Assembly (NCBI GenBank): GCA_032158295.1
Contig: CM063248.1
Location: 21,105,273-21,169,272, forward strand
Direction of reading: 5' to 3'
Source: Pycnopodia helianthoides
Lineage: Eukaryota > Echinodermata > Asteroidea > Forcipulatida > Asteriidae
Length of the DNA stretch: 64,000 bases
Shown: positions 12,880 through 24,550 of the stretch, one piece after another
How the letters are laid out: each line of letters opens with the position of its first letter
Numbering within the stretch: the first letter of the stretch is position 1
The notes under the pieces: generated by a model
Databases searched by the model: none
What the model saw: only the letters and a program-made list of their open reading frames with translations
What the model was told of the DNA's origin: nothing
Translations under genes and position numbers: made by a program

Positions 12880-13040
12880 TCCACGCTACGTGTTCTGGGT
12901 TCTATCGCGTGCGCTACCGATCATTGTACACGGGACTTACGGATTAATGTCCCATCTGAAGGACACTTGCTCAAGAGCCACGACCAGGACTCGAACCCAC
13001 ACTCTGCCAATCAGAATTACCAGAGCTTGAGTCCGGTGTT
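12880..13040 (-). mobile_element. tRNA-derived SINE fragment
   Basis: Read on the minus strand, 12987-12997 is GGTTCGAGTCC, a perfect B-box fit. It is followed by 'tggtcgtggctcttgagcaa' and then 'gtccttcagatgggacatta', wording typical of deuterostome tRNA-derived SINE bodies. The A box is not clear and both ends are uncertain. Confidence 0.62.
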
Positions 13041-13648
13041 TTAAAAGACAACATAATTATACAAAATTACAGCTACATCATCAATTTCGAAGGATCAGTT
13101 TGTTGCAGAAGTGCATCAAACCGATCGTGTCAACAAGTGCAAATTGGAGGATAAAACGCCACTGCCATCTTAGGGGAGGCTTGCTCTATATCAACAAACA
13201 CATCGATCGACGAATCGAATAATTAATATCTTTGTTTATGTATTCCTTTTTATTTGCATCGTGAACAACTGGCGGTGTATCTAATTGCAAACTGCGACAG
13301 CTGAATACACGAGTGACACAAATCGCATGGCCCTCTTTTGTGTAATGGAAGGTCTTGTGCGCTGATGTATTTATTCTCCTTAATTAAACCATAGGATCCC
13401 AAACAAATGAAACGTCGCGAGAAGAGTAAAGACACTTGTTTTCTTAATGTTTTATTTATTTTCTTATTTACTTAGAGAGAGCGTAATCAAGGTAACTGCC
13501 CTATTTGCGGTTAACTTGACATCGAGGCCTGCAAGTTGTACCACCAGTCTCTGTATTTAAGCCGTGCCTGGCTGACTCGTCAATAGATCCCTATGCATTG
13601 ACGTGTACTTATCGTGATTCTTCTTATGTTACTTTCATAGGTCTGCTG

Positions 13649-13678
13649 TGAGTGAGCTGAGCTGAGCTGAGCTGAGCT
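13649..13678. repeat. (GCTGA)n microsatellite
   Basis: About five tandem copies of a GCTGA/GAGCT pentamer. Confidence 0.85.
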
Positions 13679-14584
13679 TGGGACGTTCATATTGTATTCA
13701 TTGCAGATTTTGTTCTTCTTTTGGTACAATTTGTACTTACTTTACACAGTGACTTTGAACAGAAGGGATTTGCAAATTTTATGGATGGCTATAGGCCCTA
13801 TGCACGAGAAGCAAAGTCTCAAACATTTATACAATTCAGTTGTGTAACTGAGATATTTTAAAATGTAAAATTCTTGATGATGTCTGTCCCTTTGTGTAAT
13901 GTGGCCCCTCAGACGCAGTTTCTGATTTCAAGAAAAGCATTCAGAATGTAATTCAAATGACAATTTAAAGGACCCCGTTCATCTTAAATTTCAGCTGAAA
14001 AATTCCCCGTAAAGCTGTTTAACAGGCCCCCTTTAGAATCGTGCAGACTGTGTGACATTCATGCTTAACCCAATTCCAATCGTCAAAGAAAAATCCAAAC
14101 CTTACAGTGTTTACCATGGGACATCGGAAACCTTCTCCCCTTGGGTTTGGATGTAATTAAGAGCTGAATTGTTGGGAAACATGAAACCGTCATTTCCGTG
14201 AGCTTCACCGTTTGTGATCTTTTGAGAAGTCATTGCAAGGTCTTTCGGTTCGGGCACCGCGATTGCATCTTGAATGTTCCCGCTCGTTCTATAGACGATG
14301 TTACATCTTTTGCCCAAATCCTGGCATTGATAAGTAACTGTATGGGCATAACTGGGCGGAAAAATTGAATATGATATTCTATATAGGGCCTATGTAACTA
14401 GAGTCTGCACGGAGTATCAACAAGCATTATGAAAATAAATGTCATTTTATACCGAGTATCAAAGCGTCCTATAATATTACTGCCCCTGTTCAACCAGCCT
14501 GAATCATCCATTCCATTATCAAGTTTGCAACACTGGCAACCAAAACCGGTTGGTTGCTAAAATAAATGTTCACATCAACATTTT

Positions 14585-14690
14585 CGTTCTTGCAGGGCGT
14601 ATACCCATCCTGGACGACAACAAACAATCATAGTTAAGTGTCTTGGTTAAGTGCCACGACCGGAACCCAAAGTCCGATGACTCAAGACCA
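14585..14690 (-). mobile_element. SINE fragment, diverged
   Basis: The minus strand reads 'ggttccggtcgtggcactta' then 'accaagacacttaactatg', resembling the 'GGTTCGAATCCCGGCCGTGGC' plus 'tccttgagcaaggcacttaac' layout of tRNA-derived SINEs, with a damaged B box. The frame at 14570-14980 crosses this fragment and the next element and is not a gene. Confidence 0.5.
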
Positions 14691-14769
14691 ATCGGAAATA
14701 TGGAAAGTATTAGAGTAAGAAATAAACACCGCTCCTTGTGAAATAAGATGTTCTTTTGTGGATCCGGGC

Positions 14770-15117
14770 AAACTTTCTTCCCACTAAACTTGGTGTATCC
14801 CAACATGAATAATATAACAAACCTGTGAAAATTTGGGCTCAATTGTTCATCGAAGTTGCAAGAAAATAGTGAAAGAAAAAACACCCTTGTTGCATAGAGT
14901 TGTGTGCTTTCAGATGCCTGAATGCCTGAAGCCTTTCTCACAGATTCAAACATTTTAGTGAGAAATAACCTCTTTCTCAAAAACTACATTACTCCACAGA
15001 GGGAGTCGTTTCTCACAATGTTTTATACTATCAGCAGCTCTCAGGTGCTCCTTGGTACCAAGTAAGTTTGTTATGGTAATGTATTTATTGAGTAATTACC
15101 AAAGGTATCCACTGCCT
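14770..15117 (-). mobile_element. TTAA inverted-repeat element, family C
   Basis: The right end 'ttaccaaaggtatccactgc' + CTTTAA is a TTAA-flanked terminus of the same style as families A and B. The interior 'aacaaacctgtgaaaatttg' then 'ggctcaattgttcatcgaag..gcaagaaaatagtgaaa' is homologous to the shared core of those families. The left end is diverged or truncated, so the start is approximate. Confidence 0.68.
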
Positions 15118-15129
15118 TTAAAGAGCTGT

Positions 15130-16370
15130 TTATTTAGCGTTCTTACAAACGATGTAGGCCTACCATCGCTCTCATTATAAAGAACGTTTTGACGAACTGA
15201 ACTGAAATGCACATTTTTTGTTCTCGATCGAGGACCAAAAAACCATAAACAAACATGTCAATAACAACCAATAATATTTTCTGCAATATTTCAACATGAT
15301 GGAAAGATAAAGCAACATTTAATTATTCATTGATTGGTTTTAATAATAAATCAAACACGTCCATTGTTGGACTAAACGATTTTATTACGTATCTATCATT
15401 TTAAAGAGAAAAACCCGACCTTTTAATTACTGTCATTATTGATTGACAACAATAACAATAATATTATCCTTTTTTGCAGCACAATGAATTTTGCATTGAA
15501 CTTGCTGAAAGGAGCAAGCAATAACATTAATTAGTGAAAGCTGTCGATTACAGTAATACTAGAATATTGATCTGAATAGCTGCACTTCAACTTTGAATAG
15601 CTGTCATTTTCCCATACACGAAGTTCATCAATTTGTTCCCCATGTTTTGTTCGTCTTTTTTTACGCAATAATAATTATAATGGTTTTTTTGGAAGCTCTC
15701 AAATTTGTTTTAAATTGAATTAAAGGAACTGTAAGAATACAAAACAATGCATTCTGAATAGTTTTGTCTTCAAAAATACATTATAGGTTTTTAGAGAAGT
15801 ACATCTATTTAATGAACACAAATAAAAGTTGTCGGTAGTTGCTGAAATAATATGTGGAAATTTGTTTTTCTTTTTTTTTTAGAAAGAGAGGGGTGAGGCA
15901 AGTGCCGTTTAATACAGAGGCAAATTGACAACTTTGTTTATACTAAAAAATCATATAAATTTGAACAAATTAATATTTGCTTTACTATTACAACAAACAG
16001 TGATTTTATTTACAGATTATAATGTGTGATTATCCTAAAATCCATAAATGAATGACTACACAGTGAAAGCTGTGTACATTGTACACATTTGGGGAAATAA
16101 TTTGTTGCTTTACCGTATAACGTCAAAGTTCGCTTTGCATTTTGCACTTCGCCGTTCAAGTATGTTATGGTTACCTCCTTATTCATAGTGCTGCACTTGT
16201 ACTTTTTCGTTATAAGGTAAGCTATTCTCTTCTCATGCGGTACTTATTTCAAACGTCCCGTCGCCAAAAAAAGCTGTACTATGCCGCTGAATCTTTCACA
16301 CCTAATATCAACACACACCGGGACAATCTGCAGGAGTAAACCCCCCTCCCCCATGCTACCCCCGCGTACC
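15130..16370. other. AT-rich intergenic DNA
   Basis: No gene recognised. The sequence is strongly AT-rich with scattered A and T runs. An 'attaaaggaactgtaagaatac' word near 15719 hints at one end of another TTAA-type element, but no matching right end was found. Confidence 0.4.
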
Positions 16371-16373
16371 CTA

Positions 16374-16411
<38 letters not shown>

Positions 16412-16565
16412 CCTTACGGATCCGGTTTGTGGGGTACTGCTATTGTTGTTCTATTATTCCCTTTTCTGAAGAATTCCCTTGTGGGGCCCAATTGTTCCTA
16501 TTGAAATGACCTTGTGGGGTCCATTGTTCCATTGTTGTCAGGACCCCACATATGCCCTTCTGTGT

Positions 16566-16603
<38 letters not shown>

Positions 16604-16759
16604 CCTTACGGATCCGGAATGTGGGGTACTGCTATTGTTGTTCTATTGTTCCCTTTTCTGAAGAATTCCCTTGTGGGGCCCAATTGTTCCTATTGAAATG
16701 ACCTTGTGGGGTCCATTGTTCCATTGTTGTCAGGACCCCACATATGCCCTTCTGTGTGT

Positions 16760-16800
<41 letters not shown>

Positions 16801-16985
16801 ATCCTTACGATCCGGAATGTGGGGTACTGCTATTGTTGTTCTATTATTCCCTTTTCTGAAGAATTCCCTTGTGGGGCCAATTGTTCCTATTGAAATGACC
16901 TTGTGGGGTCCATTGTTCCATTGTTGTCAGGACCCCACATATGCCCTTCTGTGTGTCCACACACACACACACACACACACACCTA
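16374..16985. repeat. Tandem array of ~190-200-bp units, each carrying a CA microsatellite
   Basis: CA tracts at about 16376-16410, 16568-16602, 16761-16799 and 16957-16982 are separated by near-identical spacers that begin 'tccttacg(g)atccgg' (16411, 16603, 16801) and end 'catatgcccttctgtgtgt'. Each spacer contains GTGGGGTCC and GGACCCCAC about 20 bases apart, so it can form a hairpin. Histidine/threonine-rich open frames across the array are translations of the repeat. Confidence 0.93.
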
Positions 16986-17574
16986 CAGTCTGGCATTTCA
17001 GTCCGAGCGAAGATTTGATAATTAATATTAACAAGCCCTTACAGATCCACACTGAGCAGTAAATGTCTAACTTACTATGCGATGAATTTGTCTTGCACTC
17101 ATGATGTCATAATTCTTTGTCATGGGTTTTTCTCACTGGCTCATCCTTAAAGGTAGGACAAAATATTGTTTCATACATGAGCTTTTAATTTCCAATTCTT
17201 ATTCTCATCAACGGGTTGTAAATTACATCCGCCCCCACCATTTTCCTGTTTATTATTTTTATGTTTAGTCAACCGTGCAGTTCAATTTAGTCTTATTTCC
17301 CTAATGGGAAGCCATGCGTGACCATATGCTCCGCACCTGACCCTCCTTGAGTTCTGTTGTTGGGGGAGTGTACATTATTTATGGCTGCCTGGAGTCCTCC
17401 TTTAAACTGTTGTTTCGTATTTAAAATGTAATTCAACAAAATTCGCATGATGTTTTTTTAATTGACTGTTTTTAAAATGTGTATACTCAACCCAATCTGC
17501 TGATTGTGGTGTGTTTAAAAAATGTTAGTCTGAAAGATAAAACAAGGAAGGTAGTGGTTGGGCTTTAAACTAAC

Positions 17575-17635
17575 TACACAAAAAATAGTTAGTGGCATGA
17601 CGTTTCGACCCCAGCAGGGATGAAGTAGTTGTTGC
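17575..17635. repeat. Dispersed repeat fragment (copy 2)
   Basis: Matches 2605-2665 ('cacaaaaaatagt...catgacgtttcgacccc.gcag'). Confidence 0.5.
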
Positions 17636-18804
17636 TACGAAAGCCTGTGCAGTTTTGTTGTTGTAATTACGAGGTGCAACCATTACACCGATCTATCAAT
17701 CGTGCCAGTCTGAACGAACTCCCTAAATCATACCCTCTTGTTTTTAATTCAAACCCATCACAAATACGACACCTATGCAAATTACGGAGTGATGAGTATC
17801 GTCATCGAGAACAAGCTTTCTAACCGTGTATGTCGTCATGTGCTCGTCTGCACAAACGTTTATTTAGATCGGACACATCGAAATAAGACCCAAGAACATG
17901 TATCAGGGGACAATTTTCTCACCCAATGACTGGCATTTCAGACAAAAGTATTTCCCAGGATAAGTAAGTGGCACTGGTATTAGTTTATAAAAAGTAAGAC
18001 TGAACTTAAAAAAATAATCAGTGAGTTTTGTTCGATCATTATCAATCATGTACATTGGCTATAACCTGTATACCACGTAACCTTTGTTTACAAAAATAGT
18101 GACCCTGTACATTCCAGGGCCGTTCGGGCAGGCAAGACCCACACACCGGTCATAATGGGGAATTTAACATTTCCACAGAAATCCAAGAGTTGCAAAAATA
18201 ACAGCTGAAGGAGTTTTGAGATGCGCACCTTTCTTCGTATCAAAAGATGATGAAAACCAGACAGTGCAATCTCCATAAATATAAGATATCGTGTTTTCTT
18301 CCATTGGTCTGTGTACAAATCGTGCCTGCATGAAGTCCAGGCTCTATGGCTCTTTTGTAAACATGTGATGTCACAGGTTACATGGTCTACAGTCGTTTAT
18401 TATAATAACACTGTGATCTGCCTCCTGTCTTGATCTGAGCAACAGGTTATAAACAGGGTACTACACGGAAGCAATTAGCAAGTTCACATTATGGGTACGT
18501 TATGATTTGTTGATTTACAAAGCGTATCGACTCGTGTATCACACACATTATAAGTCAGTTGTGAATAAGAGTGAATGCGTTGCCGTGACTGCCACACTGA
18601 TTTGTCTTACGGAACCATGCGGAACTCATTGTGTACACACGGCACTGTGAAAAACGTCACGTCTGACTTATTGGTGAAAATCGATCGCTCCGTTTCGAGA
18701 GAATTGAATCACGGCACCAAGAGATCGTATTTCGTTTTTGTTTTTGCACCATTTCGATGCACACTGTGAATGGAACTAAAGTGTTGCTACCCCGGTCACA
18801 GAGC

Positions 18805-18928
18805 GTGCAAGTCTCGCGCGTTGTCAACATTAATTGTGGGACCACTTTGGTTCCACGTGCATTGCTTAACGCGTGAATGAAACAAACTCGCGCGCTTTTA
18901 AAGGTTTGAATAAGCGCGAGACTTGCAC
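18805..18928. repeat. Inverted repeat with 15-bp perfect arms
   Basis: GTGCAAGTCTCGCGC at 18805-18819 is the exact reverse complement of 18914-18928. The right arm also pairs with the nearby 'ctcgcgcgctt' (18889-18899), giving a second, shorter hairpin. The enclosed ~95 bp have no coding signature. Confidence 0.8.
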
Positions 18929-18970
18929 AGTCTACAATTGGGCCAATTATGTAATTCCTGTTATTCCTCA

Positions 18971-19163
18971 AAGGGTCTATGTCGTCATGATCAAAGTATG
19001 CCTGTGGCTGTACATGGAATTGTAAACTATCACCAAGTTACTGTCCGAGCTCTTCATAGATATGATACGGAGGGAGGGCGCGTGTATGCAGTAACTGATG
19101 GATGAGAGTTCATAATTCCAAGTACAGCCACATGCCTGCTTTGATCATGACGACATAATCCCT
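18971..19163. mobile_element. Short foldback/MITE with ~50-bp terminal inverted repeats
   Basis: The left arm (about 18971-19023, 'tatgtcgtcatgatcaaag' onward) and the right arm (about 19111-19163) are reverse complements with few mismatches, including 'gtggctgtac' and 'ggaatt'. The right flank is TTAA (19164-19167); the left flank reads CTCA, a likely decayed TTAA. At ~193 bp with only ~90 bp between the arms, it could fold almost completely. Confidence 0.82.
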
Positions 19164-20009
19164 TTAAACCACATTATTCCCTTATACATCCTTTTACTCC
19201 TAGGTGAAGAGAAGCAATATACGTTTTTGCTTATACGGACACAATGTGCCATGAATGGGCACCGCGAACCCACACTATCTGATGCCCAGGGCTAGAGTTC
19301 AACGCAAATGACAGCTATTTGGGTATCCAACACGAAACAAACGTGTACGACAAACAGGTGCACAAAAATCAATGAATCCACATTAATTGCTTCTTAACTG
19401 ATTCAATAATTCTGCATGATCGTGATGTTGGGTGAGGCAGACAAAAACTCTGCCCGCACCTTACGGTTAATAACCGTTCATTATCTACAGTGCACTGACT
19501 TCAAATACGTGTCTGTTAGACAAAGAAAAGTTGATCAATTACAGGAGAAGGCCTTTAGTGCTAATTCACAGAATAGATAAATGAACCATCTGACGAGTAA
19601 TTTAATTTGTAATAAAGACTATTTTTAAAGAGCTGATGAAAGGTAATATTTCTCACAGTTATTTATATTAATCGACTGCAAACTTGATCCAGGTGTTCAT
19701 GTTATAGATTGAATAGGCCTAATTAAGTACATAATAGACTGTATGGCAACGTAATAGCAATACACTATTAATAAATAGCTTCATAATGAACTGCCACAAA
19801 AATTAAGTCATCCCCGCATGACCGATTAAATTACAAGCTTAAAATTGTTACTTTAACTCGCTGAAATTCATTACGAACGCTGTGCCACTGAAGAAAGCAG
19901 TGGACGTCCTCGCTTCACTTTCGTGTACAAAACGAATGGGGACGTCGCTTTAAAAAAAAAAACTAAGTCCAAACAATGGGAGAACAAAGAGAAGTCCTCG
20001 ATTTACGGG

Positions 20010-20215
20010 ATTCACAAACATGTGTGTGTGCGTGTGTGAGTTTGTAGTGACATTCAAACCGAGGACTTACAACAAAAGGGACAATAGGTCCACGTTTGCA
20101 AAAGAAAACATTGGGGTCCACGTTTGTCAGGACAATGAGTTGAACAAAGGAGGGTCCACGATTGGAGGTCATTACACACTTGGGGTGTGTGTGTGTGTGT
20201 GGAGGGGGAGTAAGC
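20010..20215. repeat. GT-rich region with repeated GGTCCACG words
   Basis: GT tracts at about 20020-20037 and 20184-20200 flank three 'ggtccacg(t/a)ttg' words (about 20087, 20134, 20153) and an inverted pair 'gtcctcg'/'cgaggac' (19995, 20060). The pattern recalls the CA/GGTCC array at 16.4 kb, but the units are not clearly the same. The open frames on both strands are explained by this simple sequence. Confidence 0.5.
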
Positions 20216-22540
20216 TTGAAGAATCATGCAAAAAACGAAACAGCCAAACACAACCAAGCTTTAAAACATTACGATTAATCATTCCGAAACTATTAGCATG
20301 GAGGGATGAGCAATGTCCCCACGCAAATAATTGGAAATGTTAACAACACCTTATACATCTAAACACGTCGATCTCTTCAAAGTATGACACGTAAACCACA
20401 TGAGTTATGTAGTTATGGGGAACCTGAATATTACAGCGGTCACATCAGCGGGTAAAAAGAAGAGGGGAAAACAGGATTACAACTAATAACTTAAAGCAGC
20501 TCGATATTAAACAGACGAACTATTCGAGGAAAAATGGCAAACGTGACTGCAACTCACCCCAAATTAAAAAAATCAATGCAGTATAAGAATCTTTTTTAGG
20601 ACGTGCCGAAGTCAAGGTTGTGCATTCTGCTCGGGCAATGGAGGTCAGATGTGAATCCATTTTTTATTGATCGGCCGTATATAGACAGGCAGTTTCTGCC
20701 ATTTTAACCGAACAATGATGATCAATATTTTAATTATTAGTTTAAAAACGTCTTTATTTGGGTTTTACCACCCTCGTCTGAACATGTCAAGTGTATAGAG
20801 GCAAAGTGACTTACCACTGGCATAATTTAAAGCTGGACGTCAATTAATGTTTTCTTTGTTTCACCGAAATGAATAATGAAATTGGTTATGGGGCAGCTTA
20901 TTAGCTCATGATGACGCAGTATATTTAATAAACAAACAAAACCAAAACAAAACAAGAGGTATTTTGAGCGTTCCTCAGAAATAAAAGACGTTGATAAGAA
21001 TAACGTGTGATATATAATTTGCATAAGTCACAAGGGAATTTCTGTTTTTTAGTAATTCTAAAATATAAATAGAAACTGCTTTTAAGGTGTTAAAGCAGGC
21101 ACTACCCACTGACACACAAAATTATATTGCTCTTCTTTCTTGTCCTCGCTGACCATTGTATTTATGCAAATCAAAATATATTTTACGTCCTTCACGTGAA
21201 CCTTCCTCTCTTTAATTCCGATTGACTCGACATCCTTTCTAAAAGCATGTGTCTCTTTATAAGATAGAGTGATTTATCCATGGGAGCGAGTTTGAAGTAA
21301 GCATCGCCCCTCTCAAAATTTCCAGGCAGTTCTTTTGACACAATGGGAGAACTGATGACAGACGATCAAGGTCCCCATTAGTCGAAATTTTGTCTCAAAA
21401 TGTCTAGCAAACAGCCATTAAGTTTGTATTGCTTCTTGGCAATTCCTGAATGTGTATTATTTATTTTCTGTCGTTCATTTATTATAATGATATGGCATGT
21501 CCTTGTAGTGATATTTGTCAAACCTTCTTTAAAATCAAGACCTTTCACCAGTTTGTGAGCAATCAACTACCCATCAATGTCAGGAATGTAGAGCAGTTTT
21601 TGATATCAACCTTTCTATCATTGGTTTAGCTTAGCTTCGTACTTGGACAAATACCAGTATGATTGAAAATCTTGACCAAGGCCAATACAGTTTTATATTC
21701 GGTAACAAACAAACATCTTCGGGTAGTTGTGCCATATTAAAAAACCACATTGCATAAACTGGATCAATACTAGTTGTCTGGAATTCCCGGGGGAACAAAA
21801 TGATTTCAATCTAAAACTCACGGAGTATGAAGTCCATATTTCTCAGGATTTGTTTTTCTAGTACGAACTTCATAATCAGTATAAGCTTTCTGGCTAAAAT
21901 TAAACGAAGATGTTTTTTTATCCCGACCAATCCTGTAATCTCTTTAAACTTGGTGAATAGTGCATCTTCATAAATGTGTAAATTGTACCACCAGAGTAAC
22001 ATAATAGACCACAATACCGACGCGTGACACATTCTCACGTTGTTAGTTCCAGGAGTATCCCATCAACCAACTGACGCACTGAATTCATGCGGCACGAAGG
22101 ATACCCGAGGATGACGAATCAGGTTTGAACATTTCCCCTAGAGGGAAAGTTCCTTCAATGTCCGTCTCCCAAGGGACGTGTCATGTGTTGAGTTTCAGGT
22201 ACTGACAACAAGAGGAATCAATACCAATTTGGCTCGGAATAAATCTTGCTTGCAGTTTTATTTTGGACACATTATTAAATATGATCACGTTTTCGATGAC
22301 ACTGGCTTTCATTTTATTAAAAGCGTGATAAAACAGTTGTCATAAAGTTTACGGATGTGCAATCATGAACAAGCCTATGGGCACAAAAAAAACTTCCTAT
22401 CCGCACGTATTCACATGATTAAATCATCCAAAAAATAGAATTAATACATATTAATACAGAGAAAAAAGCTACACACTCGCACCAGGAGAACATGCCGTGG
22501 GGCTGATGAAATCATCAAAGGGACACCCGAATTATATTTG
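20216..22540. other. Intergenic, no gene recognised
   Basis: Only short, motif-free open frames occur on either strand. The sequence is AT-rich, and no repeat boundaries were identified. Confidence 0.4.
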
Positions 22541-22556
22541 ATAATGTACAAAAAGT

Positions 22557-22860
22557 TGTCGTTGTTGTTGTTGTGTTTTTTGGTGTTTTTTGTGTTTTTT
22601 GTGTTTTTTTGTGGGTTTTTTTTTTTTGGGGGGGGGGTGAAGGTACAAATCACCTGTATGTTTGCCCCTTTCCGAGGTAGTGGGGTGATTGTCGTATGTT
22701 GTGGGTGGGGCGCTGGGCATGGGTGGGGCGGGATGGGCGGGCGCTGGAGTGGGGCTGTGCGTGGGGCTGGGCGTGGGCTGGGCGTGGGCTGGGCGTGGGG
22801 CTGGGCGTGGGGCTGGGCGTGGGGCTGGGCGTGGGGCTGGGCGTGGGGGTGGAGCTGGAT
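22557..22860. repeat. Low-complexity tract: GTT, T5-7GTG, poly-G and a GGGGCTGGGCGT 12-mer array
   Basis: In order: (GTT)n, T-rich 'tttttgtg' repeats to about 22629, a run of ten Gs, then from about 22690 a G-rich block that settles into tandem copies of the 12-mer GGGGCTGGGCGT until about 22848. The last part is open in all frames and gives artefactual AWGW or PHAQ repeat peptides. Repeated GGG runs on the plus strand could form G-quadruplexes. Confidence 0.92.
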
Positions 22861-23253
22861 CCCGGGGGCCTTCCTGGACACGATACTGAACATGATTCCT
22901 AGTCACAGTGCGTCACGTAAATGGGTCCGTCCCACTGGTGCCCAGCTCCAGGGCAAATACTGACTGTAGCTTTTGAGAGTGTTATAAACCCCAACAAGAA
23001 TATTGCTTCCCTAATTCAAATCTATTGATTTCTCCAAAATGAGCACCCAAAGATACAAGATCAATAAACAAAGACGCTGTAAAGTGTCTGTTAACGCATT
23101 CTTGATGTATTAAGAAGAATGACGTGTAAACTCATTGCCTCAGACCAAATGTAATTCTGATCAATAATGTGTATCTAGACAGGCCTCGGCTTGACATCTT
23201 AGCCCTATAATCGTGGTTTCAAATTACCAGCGTTGCTAACACCCTTCAAGGCA

Positions 23254-23691
23254 TCATAAATGGTACAGGGGAAAAAACCAACAGAGTGTCAAGACACACA
23301 CACACACACACAGAATGAGAAAGGTTTGTTTCCGTAGTCCGGATGTCGTGCCATCCAATCCGGGTGATACTATCTCATATTCCTCCGATTCGTTATCAAT
23401 GCGAGTATCGGTCCAAGGTTCCGGAGACAAAACCAAGCGATCCTGCCCATGTCCGGAGGCGATCGTAATAATATCGTTTTTAAGGTCATTTTTTCCCCTT
23501 TTCATTATTATTATTTTAATGTTTACTCTTCCTTCCCAAACAGTCTTCGCTTCTTGCCCCAACTGTCTTCCAACTGAGACAGAAATAGAATAATTTGCTT
23601 TTCCGTGTTCGTAATTTCCTTTGACACAATCTAATGACAAAATGTCCGACGGCAAATCCATTGATATAGTGCCAATGGTGTGACGTGCCAT
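23254..23691 (-). CDS. Open frame of unknown status (145 codons)
   Basis: This is the longest non-repetitive open frame outside the receptor gene. The predicted product has an acidic middle (about residues 93-110, rich in D and E), two sequons and a hydrophobic end that is partly the translation of a (CA)9 microsatellite at 23295-23312, so the apparent C-terminal membrane segment is suspect. No domain or motif is recognised and no splice context was identified. It could be a chance frame or an exon remnant. Confidence 0.15.
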   Translation of the reverse strand: MARHTIGTISMDLPSDILSLDCVKGNYEHGKANYSISVSVGRQLGQEAKTVWEGRVNIKIIIMKRGKNDLKNDIITIASGHGQDRLVLSPEPWTDTRIDNESEEYEIVSPGLDGTTSGLRKQTFLILCVCVCVLTLCWFFPLYHL

Positions 23692-23902
23692 TTCTGCACA
23701 GATGTTGCATACTAATTTCCTAGATAAATTTATTTAACAATCACACATTTTTCTCCTACCTAAACTTGAATTTACCTTGAAAAATATGTGGCAATCATCA
23801 ATTTCAGATTATTCGCCTAAGCATGGATCACGGCATGGCAGTTTCCTTTTTTAAAGGTAACATTCGTAATGATCAATGACCGGTTTCAATCCGAAAAGCT
23901 GA

Positions 23903-24440
23903 GGCCGGTTTCACAAAGAGTTAAGAGTGTTCTTAAAGGAACATTACAGAATTGGTTTTTGCTAACAAAACAGTTGCTGGCAGTGTGGGCACTTTATGTA
24001 ATCCACCATATACATAAACTGACAAACCTGTAGAAGTTTGAGATCGATCGGCCGTCTGGGTCACGAGAAAATAGTGAAAAACCGATTACACATTTGCATG
24101 AAATCATATAGATTCAACAAATGAATAAAACGCTCACTGAGCGATAAACTCCAATCGGAAATTAGTTTGATCATTTCTCATCAAATATAGCATTTCAGAC
24201 AGAAATTTTCAGACAGATGTTTTCTACTATTATCATCATTAGACTGTGTATAAGTTTTATGTAAATCTGTGATCAAAAAGTATATTTTACAAGTTTTTTT
24301 TTACCAATGTAATGTTCCTTTAACTGTTGTGTATCAATCTTAATTGATAAGCAAAGTGTGACGTCATAATACAAATTCACCACGGTGATACTGACAACTT
24401 ATTTTAAGATGAATCTTAGTGCTTTTTTGAAATCGGGCCC
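23903..24440 (+). mobile_element. Host MITE (family H), copy 1, interrupted by family A
   Basis: The ends read 'ggccggtttcacaaagag' and 'tttttgaaatcgggccc', an imperfect inverted pair. The interior 'gtgtgacgtcataatacaaa' and 'tgatactgacaactta' reappears in reverse complement in 24551-25079. A complete family A element (23937-24319) sits inside it at a TTAA. With that insert removed, the element is about 150 bp. Confidence 0.78.
23937..24319 (+). mobile_element. TTAA inverted-repeat element, family A, copy 2
   Basis: A ~383-bp element with intact left end AGGAACATTACAGAATTGG. The right end lacks a few bases ('accaatgtaatgttcct'). It is flanked by TTAA at 23933-23936 and 24320-24323 and inserted into host element copy 1. 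Same orientation as copy 1 at 8203. Confidence 0.93.
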
Positions 24441-24550
24441 AAATGTGTTGCCCCCAAAATGAGTTCTTAATTTTATTTATGCAAAATGTTGGCTTTGCAC
24501 AGAATCCCTGACACCACATACTATTCAGCGTCTTTTTCGAAAACGTAGAC

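Noticed and set aside
16281..17062. Several plus-strand open frames with His-Thr repeats
   Set aside because: They are translations of the CA tracts and the repeated spacer of the 16.4-17.0 kb array; all copies recur with the array.
22441..22906. A 150-codon minus-strand frame with PHAQ repeats and overlapping frames
   Set aside because: The 12-mer GGGGCTGGGCGT array is divisible by three, so all frames stay open; there is no non-repeat domain.
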